Shown: positions 1 through 7,745 of the stretch, one piece after another
How positions within the stretch are numbered: the stretch's first letter is position 1
Layout of the letters: the number at the start of each line of letters is the position of its first letter
Source of the DNA: Chloroflexota bacterium
Lineage (GTDB): Bacteria > Chloroflexota > Anaerolineae > Anaerolineales > Anaerolineaceae
Length of the DNA stretch: 64,000 bases
NCBI GenBank assembly: GCA_016887485.1
Contig: CP069394.1
Span: 930,001 to 994,000 of the forward strand
Reading direction: 5' to 3'
Translations under genes and position numbers: made by a program
The notes under the pieces: model-generated
The model's database searches: none
What the model saw: only the letters and a program-made list of their open reading frames with translations
Told to the model about the DNA's origin: nothing

Positions 1-2
1 TC

Positions 3-935
3 TTCAAAGAAATCGGTGAACATCTCCGTCAGCGGCGAGACCTGCTGAGCCTTTCTCTCGGTGATGTCGAAACGCACACCCATGTCCGCAAACACTATCT
101 TGAGCTTATCGAAGCAGGTGCCTTCGGGGAACTTCCCTCACCCGTCCAGGCCCGGGGAATGCTGGCAAATTATACCGAATTTCTAAACCTGGATGTTGAT
201 GCGATTTTGCTGTATTACGCTGAAGGACTGCAGAAGCAGCGCCTTGAATCCCAAATTGCGACACCGAAACATGCCCCTGCCCGTTCCCTCAGCCCTAAGG
301 CCCTCCGTCTGAAGAACTTCTTCTCATTGGACCTGTTTGTCATCGCTGGGATTTTCCTGGTTTTTGCCTTCTTTATCATCTGGGGCGTCAACCGGATCAT
401 GTCGGTGAATATCCCGGAGACGGCTGCTACCGACCTCCCCGAAGTGGCCGATGTGCTCCTGGCCACCAGTGCGGCAGAGACGCCCACCCCGGATTTGGCC
501 TTGACGGAAGAAGGCACAGCCGGAGCCGGTGAAGGTGATGAGACTGAGGTTGTGGAACAAACACCCCTCTTCACTTCCGTTGCCAACACCAGCGCCATCA
601 ACCTGGTGATCATCCCCCGGCACAACACCTGGGTCCGGGTCTATGTGGATTATGAACTCGCCTTTGAAGGACGCATGCTAACCGGAAACGCCTATGATTA
701 TTCCGCCAATGCGCTCATTGAAATTAACACCGGAAATGCCGGTTCTCTCCAGATCTATTTCAACGATCAGGACATTGGTCCAATTGGCCTGATCGGACAA
801 GTGGCGGATCTGGTATTTACAGAGAATGGCCTTGTCCAGCCAACGCCAACGGCCACGCCAACCGTCACCGAGACGCCGCAGGCGACACCCTCCTCGACAC
901 CTACCCAAACACCTACTAATGACGAAGCAAACTAA
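3..935 (+). CDS. RodZ-like HTH / single-TM protein, 5' partial
   Basis: The reading frame is open from the left edge (first full codon at position 3), so the start is missing. The upstream codons read as the RodZ-type helix-turn-helix (GEHLRQRR, then LSLGDVE, HVRKHYLEL and LPSPVQARGML). After it come a basic linker, one transmembrane helix (LFVIAGIFLVFAFFIIWG, bases about 330-395), an extracytoplasmic beta domain and a Pro/Thr-rich tail (PTPTATPTVTETP). RodZ links MreB to the wall-elongation machinery; the cytoplasmic HTH binds MreB and the outer DUF4115-like domain faces the wall. The first in-frame ATG at 159 lies inside the HTH and is not the true start. The stop overlaps the rimO start, so the two are probably co-translated. 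The family is clear; orthology to E. coli RodZ is likely but untested. Confidence 0.8.
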   Translation, partial: FKEIGEHLRQRRDLLSLSLGDVETHTHVRKHYLELIEAGAFGELPSPVQARGMLANYTEFLNLDVDAILLYYAEGLQKQRLESQIATPKHAPARSLSPKALRLKNFFSLDLFVIAGIFLVFAFFIIWGVNRIMSVNIPETAATDLPEVADVLLATSAAETPTPDLALTEEGTAGAGEGDETEVVEQTPLFTSVANTSAINLVIIPRHNTWVRVYVDYELAFEGRMLTGNAYDYSANALIEINTGNAGSLQIYFNDQDIGPIGLIGQVADLVFTENGLVQPTPTATPTVTETPQATPSSTPTQTPTNDEAN

Positions 936-2277
936 ACAAACCTATCACTTGATATCATTGGGATGTCCCAAAAATCTGGTTGATTCAGAGTCGATGGCTG
1001 AACTGCTCAACCATGAAGGTATGACCCCCGTAGACACCCCTGAAGCGGCTGAATACCTGATCGTGAACACCTGCGGCTTCTTGCAAGCTGCCCGTGATGA
1101 AGCTATCGGTGTGCTGACAGATTTGGCCAGCGAGAAAATGAATTGGCAGAAACTGATCGCTGCCGGTTGCATGACAGCACGCCATCGCCAGGAAATCATC
1201 GACACCGTTCCCGGCATTGATGGCCTGTTGGGCACCCGCCGCTGGATGGATATCATGGATGTGATCCGCCAGACGGATGAGACCCGCCAAGCCCTCCCCT
1301 ATACCCACTTCCCCAGCGTCCAAACAGTTGGCCAGGATGAAAAAGGCTCCCACCGGGTTGCCATCCAGGGCGGCAGTGCCTATCTAAAAATTGCAGATGG
1401 CTGCCGCAGAGCCTGCGCCTATTGCACCATCCCCCTGATCAAGGGCACCCTCGTCAGTCGTCCGATGGATAAAATCGTCGAAGATGCCAAAGCACTGGCT
1501 GATATGGGCATCCAGGAGATGGCACTGATCGCCCAGGATGTGACCGACTATGGCCATGACCTGCAAATGAAAGACGGTCTGACCACCCTGCTGGAAAGTC
1601 TGGTCAAAGCCGTCCCGGATATCCCCTGGATCCGGCTGATGTATACCTTCCCGGGTTATGTCACCCAACCTTTGATTGATCTAATGGCGTCCGAGCCACA
1701 AATCGTCCCCTATCTGGACATGCCCCTCCAACATGCCGACCCGCGTGTGTTGAAAGCCATGCACCGCCCAAGTCGGATGGATACTGTCCGCGAAACCCTC
1801 TTCGCCATTCGGGAGAAGATGCCGGAAGCTGCTCTCCGGACGACTTTCATCGTCGGTTACCCCGGTGAGGATGAATTGGCTTTTGAAAATCTGGTCAACT
1901 TCACCCAGGAAATCCAATTCGACCACATGGGTGCCTTCACTTATTCCTTTGAAAAAGGTGCGCCGGCTGAGCCGCTGGGAGATCCCATTACTGAAGATCA
2001 GAAAGTCGAACGGCTGGAAACCTTGATGCAGGTTCAGGCCGATATCTCTCTTGCCCGAAATCAGCAGTTCATCGGCAAGGTGCTGGATGTCCTGGTGGAA
2101 GGTGTGGACGAAGAAAACCAGATTTCCATTGGTCGCTCCTATCGTGACGCCCCCGAAGTAGATGGCCTGGTGATCATCGAGGATCTCGCTCCAGTCGGTG
2201 AAATGGTGGAAGTGCAGATCAACAGTGCACTCACGCATGACCTTGTTGGTCAATTATTCCCAAACGAAGAAGAATAA
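919..2277 (+). CDS. rimO: Ribosomal protein uS12 methylthiotransferase RimO
   Basis: Radical-SAM enzyme that adds a methylthio group to an aspartate of ribosomal protein S12. The start chosen is ATG 919, giving MTKQTKQTYHLISLGCPKN. The frame is open further upstream, but that part is only the shadow of the RodZ tail. Visible: an N-terminal UPF0004 domain with three cysteines (SLGCPKN, NTCGF, AAGCM) for the auxiliary cluster, the radical-SAM CxxxCxxC site (CRRACAYC), and a C-terminal TRAM-like beta domain ending the 452-aa protein, the usual RimO length (E. coli about 440). It overlaps the RodZ-like gene by 17 bp and ends just before a strong terminator. The GCPKN form points to RimO rather than MiaB. 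Confidence 0.95.
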   Translation: MTKQTKQTYHLISLGCPKNLVDSESMAELLNHEGMTPVDTPEAAEYLIVNTCGFLQAARDEAIGVLTDLASEKMNWQKLIAAGCMTARHRQEIIDTVPGIDGLLGTRRWMDIMDVIRQTDETRQALPYTHFPSVQTVGQDEKGSHRVAIQGGSAYLKIADGCRRACAYCTIPLIKGTLVSRPMDKIVEDAKALADMGIQEMALIAQDVTDYGHDLQMKDGLTTLLESLVKAVPDIPWIRLMYTFPGYVTQPLIDLMASEPQIVPYLDMPLQHADPRVLKAMHRPSRMDTVRETLFAIREKMPEAALRTTFIVGYPGEDELAFENLVNFTQEIQFDHMGAFTYSFEKGAPAEPLGDPITEDQKVERLETLMQVQADISLARNQQFIGKVLDVLVEGVDEENQISIGRSYRDAPEVDGLVIIEDLAPVGEMVEVQINSALTHDLVGQLFPNEEE

Positions 2278-2310
2278 ACTTAATTTATATTAGACCTGAG
2301 GATAAAAGAA

Positions 2311-2340
2311 CAGCGATCCGAAATCGGATCGCTGTTTTTA
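2311..2340 (+). terminator. Rho-independent terminator after rimO
   Basis: Perfect 10-bp stem (CAGCGATCCG / CGGATCGCTG) with an AAAT loop followed by TTTTT. It lies between convergent genes and could serve both directions, but the T-run favours the rimO strand. Confidence 0.9.
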
Positions 2341-2362
2341 TTATATTTGAATCTTCCTGTCA

Positions 2363-3463
2363 TTAGGGATCAGGTGAAGGTGTCACTTCCTCCGTTGGCA
2401 CCTCTGTGGTTGCGTCACCCGTTGGGGTCGGGGTTGGTGTGGCCGGTGCTTGTGTTGGTGGATGTTGGATCTCCCAACATTTTTCGGCTGCGGTTTTGGC
2501 AAGCTCCTGAAAATCAGGATCGGTCCCAATGGCAGAAGCCTGATCGAAATATTCCTGGGCCTGACACCATTTTTGCTCGTTGGCCAGCAAAGTACCCAGT
2601 TCGTTCGCGGCACGCTGGAACCGGACGGAAGCTGTCATACCGGACCCGTCTCGAAGGTTTGGGAGGGCCAGTCGGACCTGGTCCATAAAGCTGTAAACCT
2701 GGGCCCAATCCACTTCCCAATAGCTGGCACCGGTGAGGTAAAGCCGTGTCCAGGACCGGATACCTTCCGCAGTGGAATCCAGGGGAGCAAACTGTTCAGC
2801 CAGGGAAAGGTCATAAATACCCGGCTCCAGGCTGCCATCAACCAGGATCTTATCCAGGCCACGGTTTCGCAGGGCGATATAGAAAAGACCATCCACTTCG
2901 ACCGCGCGATAGGATAGGTTTTTCTCCCGCAGGGCCTCCAGAGTGGCGATGGCTTCATCCCAGGATTCGGCCTCCATCAGAGCCGTAGCCATATTGAACA
3001 TCTCCTCTTCGCCACGGACATCAGGTGTGGGAGTCACGGTTGGCAGGCTTGAAGTCGGTGTCACCAGTGCGGCAGCGCCGGACACATCGAGCATCAGCAA
3101 CACTTGGGGATAGAGCTCATTCAATGCCGCCATTTCTTCATCATTGAGGTATACACTCATTTCGTCCAGAATCCAATCCAGACGGGTTTTCGCCACCTCA
3201 TAGCGGCCTTCAGCAATGTCTGCCCGGGCCAATTCAAGCTGTGAGTCAATCTTAGGGGCAGCCTGTGTTTCGGCCAAAGCCAGACGATCATTGATGGCAC
3301 GCGGGATGCCTAAGGCCGCACCACCCAAAATGATCAGCAAGCCGATCAGCAGTCCCATCAAATACCAGGATGAACGACGTTGAAAGAATTTCTTCTTGTC
3401 TTTTTTCTTTTTATTTTTCTTTTCGGGGACGGGTTGCGTCACCTCAATGTTGTTGTCAGTCAT
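2363..3463 (-). CDS. Membrane-anchored helical-repeat (TPR-like) protein, function unknown
   Basis: 366 aa. A very basic N-terminus (KKNKKKKDKKKFF, about residues 15-27) precedes one transmembrane helix (about 34-55). The rest should be outside the cell: helical repeats resembling TPRs (for example LARADIAEGRYEVAKTRLDWI and MATALMEAESWDEAIATLEAL), interrupted by a Thr/Pro linker (TPTSSLPTVTPTPD), and ending in a Thr/Pro-rich tail. No catalytic motif is visible. It lies 25 bp downstream of murJ on the same strand, so it is probably co-transcribed and may have an envelope role; that is inference from position only. Proteins of this architecture are common in Anaerolineae and are usually annotated as hypothetical TPR proteins. 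Confidence 0.75.
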   Translation of the reverse strand: MTDNNIEVTQPVPEKKNKKKKDKKKFFQRRSSWYLMGLLIGLLIILGGAALGIPRAINDRLALAETQAAPKIDSQLELARADIAEGRYEVAKTRLDWILDEMSVYLNDEEMAALNELYPQVLLMLDVSGAAALVTPTSSLPTVTPTPDVRGEEEMFNMATALMEAESWDEAIATLEALREKNLSYRAVEVDGLFYIALRNRGLDKILVDGSLEPGIYDLSLAEQFAPLDSTAEGIRSWTRLYLTGASYWEVDWAQVYSFMDQVRLALPNLRDGSGMTASVRFQRAANELGTLLANEQKWCQAQEYFDQASAIGTDPDFQELAKTAAEKCWEIQHPPTQAPATPTPTPTGDATTEVPTEEVTPSPDP

Positions 3464-3488
3464 AGCGGAGATTATACCTTAATCCTTT

Positions 3489-5030
3489 TTAGAGTTGAAC
3501 CAGAAGCTTAAGGTCTTTCCAGATCGGAACAGCAGCAACCAAGGCCCCAATGGCAGCCCCGCCAATCGCCAAAATGACCGCTGGAAGGGATAAGTCCAGC
3601 CCCTGATAGATCAGCCAAGTTACCACCCCGCCCAAAATCGCACCCGCCACGCTCCGCAGAATCGGTTTCCCAAATTGGTAAGGCTCCGGTGCTTTCCGGT
3701 TGAGTAATATCACCAGGATCAGCGCTTGAATACTATACGAAAGTGAATTTGCCAGAGCTATACCCCCCGCCGCCATAGGTTTCATCAAGCCAATCGCCAG
3801 GCCAATATAAACGATCAACCCTGTGAAGGACACCAGCATCGGCACCAGAGCGTTCTGTTTGGCATAAAAGGCCCGAACACCCACTTCAACAACGCTGTGC
3901 CCCAAAAGGCCGATCAGATAGCCCTGCGTGGCCCAAAGGATCATCTGGGCATCGCCCAGGGAGAAACCAAAAGCCACCTGGATCAGTGGCAGGCTCACCA
4001 GAGAGATGATCACCGTAAGCGGCAGCGAAAGGGCAATCATCACCCGCAGAGACCGCTCGATAGTGTCCTTAAAAGCACGCTGCTCATCCGCAGCCGCCAG
4101 GCTGGCCAGCGTGGGCAGCAAGGCGGTTGCGATTGCGGTACCGATCAGCGTCTCAGGCACCTGCTGGATCCACCAGCCATAGCTCAATGCTGTCACCGAA
4201 CCAGTCACCAGCCGTGAAGCAAGGTTATCCCGGGCCAGGAAGATCAACTGGATGAAGACCATACTGATCAGACGGGGCCCCATCAGCCGCAGGACCTCTT
4301 TCATATGTTCATCTTTGAAATTAATCCTCGGCGACCAGCGGAACTTATATTTGATCAATCCCGGTATCTGAATCAACAAGTGCAGTGCAGCACCGATGAT
4401 CACGCCATAAACCAAGCCCTGAATGCCCAGCCCAAAGGCGGGCAACTGTACGCCACCCAACACAAGGCCCTCTTTCGGTGCCAAGATCACAGCGCCGAAA
4501 ATCTGCCCCAAATCGTAGAGCAAGGGTGCAATGGCCGGTAAGAGAAAATGCTGATTGGCTTGCAAGCCGGCCATCACCAGACCACTGATCGAAAAGATCA
4601 GGGTTGAGATCAGGTTCATCCGCATCAACTGGACGGCCAGATCTTGCTGCTCAGGTGTAAATCCCGGCGCAATCCCTAACTGACCGCGGACCAAAGGGCC
4701 TGCCAATAGGGCCACCACAATCGCCAGCACTCCCGTTACGATAAAGGCCAGGTTGGCAACCTGCGAGAACACCCGCCAGGATGCTTCCCGCCCTTCTTTT
4801 GAGAGCGTTGCGCTCAGCACGGGGATAAAGGCAATCGCCAGGGCGCCACCGGAGATCAATGCAAAGAGCAAGTCCGGTAGGTTATTGGCCGCGTTGAAGA
4901 CATCAAGTTCTTCAGAGAGACCAAACTGACGTCCAATGATGATCGTACGCAGAACCCCCAAAAGTTTATCCATCCCGAAAAACACAGCTAACAACAATGA
5001 GATCCGGGTCAATCGACTGGTTTTCTTCAT
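3489..5030 (-). CDS. murJ: Lipid II flippase MurJ (MviN family)
   Basis: 513-aa polytopic membrane protein of the MOP exporter superfamily with the family's long series of hydrophobic helices and standard length. The N-terminus (LLLAVFFGMDKLLGVLRTII then FGLSEELDVFNAANNLPDLL) is the typical MurJ/MviN opening, followed by ALISGGALAIAFIPVLS. MurJ moves lipid-linked peptidoglycan precursor across the cytoplasmic membrane. The start is preceded by AGGAAAGGAAAACG, a good ribosome site. It diverges from the RNA-modification operon and shares the 119-bp intergenic region with it. The downstream TPR-like protein follows after 25 bp. The wall role fits the RodZ-like protein nearby. Confidence 0.93.
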   Translation of the reverse strand: MKKTSRLTRISLLLAVFFGMDKLLGVLRTIIIGRQFGLSEELDVFNAANNLPDLLFALISGGALAIAFIPVLSATLSKEGREASWRVFSQVANLAFIVTGVLAIVVALLAGPLVRGQLGIAPGFTPEQQDLAVQLMRMNLISTLIFSISGLVMAGLQANQHFLLPAIAPLLYDLGQIFGAVILAPKEGLVLGGVQLPAFGLGIQGLVYGVIIGAALHLLIQIPGLIKYKFRWSPRINFKDEHMKEVLRLMGPRLISMVFIQLIFLARDNLASRLVTGSVTALSYGWWIQQVPETLIGTAIATALLPTLASLAAADEQRAFKDTIERSLRVMIALSLPLTVIISLVSLPLIQVAFGFSLGDAQMILWATQGYLIGLLGHSVVEVGVRAFYAKQNALVPMLVSFTGLIVYIGLAIGLMKPMAAGGIALANSLSYSIQALILVILLNRKAPEPYQFGKPILRSVAGAILGGVVTWLIYQGLDLSLPAVILAIGGAAIGALVAAVPIWKDLKLLVQL

Positions 5031-5133
5031 CGTTTTCCTTTCCTGATTTGCAGCTCAGTTGACCTGATTATGCCATAATCACCCCACTCTGACCAGTTGC
5101 GTCCATTATCCCATCCCCACCTCTTTCCGGGAA

Positions 5134-5142
5134 TGTTACAAT
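5134..5142 (+). promoter_or_regulatory. Extended -10 promoter; transcript probably leaderless
   Basis: TGTTACAAT (TGn + TACAAT) ends 7 nt before the ATG at 5150, so the predicted transcript start is at or next to the start codon. No Shine-Dalgarno sequence is visible and no good -35 is seen 17 bp upstream, consistent with an extended -10 promoter. This would drive the whole RNA-modification operon. Confidence 0.55.
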
Positions 5143-5149
5143 TAGGGCA

Positions 5150-5848
5150 ATGAATACTAATACGAAGACCGGAAAATTATATATCGTTGCCACACCAATC
5201 GGCAACCCCAAAGATATCACCCTGCGCGCCCTCGAGATCCTCAAAAAGGTTGATGTTGTGATCTGTGAGGAATACCGCTTGGGCAGTAAGTTATTGCACC
5301 AGTTAGGTATCGAGAACGAGCTGATCACCCTGAACGAGCACAATGAAATGCAGGAAGCTCAAAATATCCTCGTTCGGCTGGCCAAAGGCGAGACCATGGC
5401 GATCATCTCCGATGCGGGCACACCGGTCTTTGCCGACCCCGGCCAGCGTCTCCTGGAGTTACTCTACCAATCCAACATCCCCGTTTCACCTATTCCCGGC
5501 CCAGCCTCATTAATGGCCGCCCTCTCTCTCTGCGATTTCCCGATCACGCGTTTTGTGTTTGCCGGCTTCCCACCGCGCAAGACCGAATTGCGCGAGAAAT
5601 TCCTCTCCGATTATAAAACGAGCTCGGTCCCAGTCATCCTGATGGATACACCCTACCGCCTCACCAAGATGCTGGAAGAGGTGCAGACCGTCTTTGGCAA
5701 GAACCAGCAGATATTGTTGGCTTGTGATATGACCCTGAAGAAAGAAGGTATCTATCGCGGCGCTGTCAGTGATATCCTGCCCAAGGTAGCCGGGCAAAAG
5801 CGGGAATTCATCCTGATCCTCAACCTCAACCGGCGGAGACGCAGATAG
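5150..5848 (+). CDS. RsmI-like tetrapyrrole-methylase-fold methyltransferase (paralog)
   Basis: 232 aa. It has the RsmI landmarks: LYIVATPIGN at the N-terminus, the SAM-site loop SDAGTPVFADPG and GFPPRK. The family 2'-O-methylates C1402 of 16S rRNA. Differences from the canonical copy at 13228-13896: the usual EDTR is EEYR, NLGDIS is NPKDIT, and the C-terminus ends in a basic RRRRR tail. Because a canonical rsmI exists elsewhere in this window, this copy has probably been re-purposed for another site or acts conditionally. It is the first gene of a five-gene RNA-modification operon and its stop (TAG) directly abuts the next ATG. The RsmI fold is certain; the target is not known. Confidence 0.85.
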   Translation: MNTNTKTGKLYIVATPIGNPKDITLRALEILKKVDVVICEEYRLGSKLLHQLGIENELITLNEHNEMQEAQNILVRLAKGETMAIISDAGTPVFADPGQRLLELLYQSNIPVSPIPGPASLMAALSLCDFPITRFVFAGFPPRKTELREKFLSDYKTSSVPVILMDTPYRLTKMLEEVQTVFGKNQQILLACDMTLKKEGIYRGAVSDILPKVAGQKREFILILNLNRRRRR

Positions 5849-6946
5849 ATGACCGAACCCAAGACGCTCTCCATCCGGGATAAGACCATCCCCCTGCCCA
5901 TATTCCTGCCCGACGCAACACTCGGTTATGTGCGGGCTGTGGATTCGCTGGATCTGTTGGGTGTGAACATTCAAGCGCTGGTGATGAACACCTTCCACCT
6001 GATGCAAAAACCCGGTTCCAGCACCATCCAGGCCTTCAACGGGCTGCACAGCTTTGCGGATTGGCCAGGGCTGATCATCACCGACTCGGGCGGCTTTCAG
6101 GCCTATTCTCTGATCCATCAAAACGCTCAATACGGCTCGCTGACCGATAAAGGTATCCTATTCCGCCCGGAAGGCAAAGACCGGAAGTTCATCCTCTCCC
6201 CCGAAAAGAGCATCCAGCTGCAGATCAGCTACGACACCGATGTCGTGATCTGTCTGGATGATTGCACCCATGTGGATGCGCCTCGCGAAGAGCAGGAACT
6301 CTCCGTCCAACGCACCCTTGATTGGGCAATACGCTGTAAGACCGAGTACAACCGCCAGATGGATCAACGCCAGGTGGAAACCGCGAACCAGCCGCTGATT
6401 TTTGGTGTGATCCAGGGCGGTGGCTACCCGGACCTTCGTCGGAAGTGTGCTGAAGGCCTTCTGGAAATCGGATTTGACGGCTTTGGTTACGGCGGTTGGC
6501 CGCTGGATGGCGACGGCAACTTGCTGGAAGACATCGTCGGGCTCACCCGTGAACTCGTTCCTGCCCAATTCCCCATGCACGCTTTAGGCATCGGGCATCC
6601 GCTGAATCTGGTCAAAACCTATGAATTGGGTTATGAGATCTTCGACTGCGCCCTGCCCACCCGTGACGCCCGTCATGGCCGCCTGATGCGCTTCACTACA
6701 GCGCCGGATGAAGCCCTGACTGGCAAGGACTGGCTGGAATTTGTCTATATCTCCGATAAAAAACACATCAAAGACACCCGCCCAATCTCCGAGCACTGTG
6801 ATTGCCCGGTTTGCAGTCATTACTCGCTGGGTTACCTCCACCACCTCTTCAAGACCGGTGACTGGCTCTACCAGCGGCTGGCAACCCTGCATAATTTACG
6901 CTTCATGACCCAACTGACCGAACGGCTGGCAAATCATGCCGGATAA
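5849..6946 (+). CDS. Divergent tRNA-guanine transglycosylase (Tgt) paralog
   Basis: 365 aa with the complete Tgt skeleton: catalytic-pocket aspartate D79 (TDSGGFQ), D137 (LDDCT), Q189 (VIQGG), nucleophile D266 in FDCALPTR, and the zinc site C317-x-C319-x2-C322 with H348 (CDCPVC and TLHNLRF). Tgt swaps guanine for a 7-deazaguanine base in RNA. The pocket is unusual: the loop normally GGLAVGE, which contacts the incoming base, is GGWPLDG (215-221), and the N-terminal family signature is poorly kept. All catalytic residues remain, so it should be active, but the base or the RNA target may differ from preQ1/tRNA. It abuts the RsmI-like gene and overlaps the next gene by 11 bp. A queuosine-precursor transporter lies at 12490. 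Confidence 0.85.
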   Translation: MTEPKTLSIRDKTIPLPIFLPDATLGYVRAVDSLDLLGVNIQALVMNTFHLMQKPGSSTIQAFNGLHSFADWPGLIITDSGGFQAYSLIHQNAQYGSLTDKGILFRPEGKDRKFILSPEKSIQLQISYDTDVVICLDDCTHVDAPREEQELSVQRTLDWAIRCKTEYNRQMDQRQVETANQPLIFGVIQGGGYPDLRRKCAEGLLEIGFDGFGYGGWPLDGDGNLLEDIVGLTRELVPAQFPMHALGIGHPLNLVKTYELGYEIFDCALPTRDARHGRLMRFTTAPDEALTGKDWLEFVYISDKKHIKDTRPISEHCDCPVCSHYSLGYLHHLFKTGDWLYQRLATLHNLRFMTQLTERLANHAG

Positions 6947-7745
6947 GCCCCAGGTGGAAGCCCTGGCGGAAGCCGTGCAATCCAATCGGAAATACGCCAA
7001 CATCACTTCCAGCCTCGTGCAGCGGCTCTGCCAAAGCGCGTTGGAGCGAGGCCTGAGCGGTAAAGCTGCTGTGAAGGATGTCCGCAATAAACTGCATCAA
7101 GTTGGTGGCGCTTACTTCAAACAGAACCCGAATTTCACCAGCGCCACGGATCAGCTGGCATCTCTCCCAAATGACCTCCAGGCAGCGGAAGTGCAGGCCT
7201 TCTGCCAAAAGCAGATGCAGACCCATGCTTCCACTGCGGAACGTGTTTCGATCCTCCCGGAATTCTTCCAAACCTGTCTTGCCCCAATTGCACCGGTGAC
7301 CAACGTCCTTGATCTGGCCTGCGGGCTCAATCCCCTGGCCCTGCCCTGGATGCCGCTGGCGAAGGATGCTTGGTACCAGGCCTGCGATATCTACCTTGAT
7401 ATGATGGCCTTTGTGAACGCCTTTCTGGGCCATTTTCTGACCAACAGCCGGGCTTTTCCCTGTGACCTGGTGGCCGGGCCACCCCAAACCCCGGTGCAGG
7501 TGGCCTTCCTGCTCAAAACCATCCCCTGTCTCGAACAGGTTGATAAACAAATTGGGCTGTCTCTATTGGATCAAATCCTGGCTGAGCACATTCTGGTCAG
7601 CTTTCCGGCCAAAAGCCTGGGCGGCCGCAACAAGGGCATGCCAACCTTCTATCGGGATCACTTCTACGAGCTGATTGAGGGTCAACCCTGGCAGGTGCAG
7701 GAATTCAGCTTTTCCACTGAGATCGCGTTTCTGGTGACCAAATGA
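6936..7745 (+). CDS. 16S rRNA m7G1405 methyltransferase family protein (Arm/Rmt/Fmr-like)
   Basis: 269 aa, the usual size for aminoglycoside-resistance 16S methyltransferases. I recognise the family by its N-terminal helical module, HASTAER (97-103), the SAM-binding motif DLACGLNPLA (126-135), the LLKTIPCLE segment, and VSFPAKSLGGRNKGM (221-235), all near matches to RmtB/ArmA-type enzymes. The family methylates N7 of G1405 in helix 44 and blocks 4,6-disubstituted 2-deoxystreptamine aminoglycosides. The start codon lies 11 bp inside the tgt-like gene, and its stop overlaps the ATG of a paralog (ATGA). All recognisable motifs are intact, so an active enzyme is likely. There is no mobile element nearby and the codon use matches its neighbours, so it appears resident rather than recently acquired. 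Confidence 0.85.
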   Translation: MPDKPQVEALAEAVQSNRKYANITSSLVQRLCQSALERGLSGKAAVKDVRNKLHQVGGAYFKQNPNFTSATDQLASLPNDLQAAEVQAFCQKQMQTHASTAERVSILPEFFQTCLAPIAPVTNVLDLACGLNPLALPWMPLAKDAWYQACDIYLDMMAFVNAFLGHFLTNSRAFPCDLVAGPPQTPVQVAFLLKTIPCLEQVDKQIGLSLLDQILAEHILVSFPAKSLGGRNKGMPTFYRDHFYELIEGQPWQVQEFSFSTEIAFLVTK

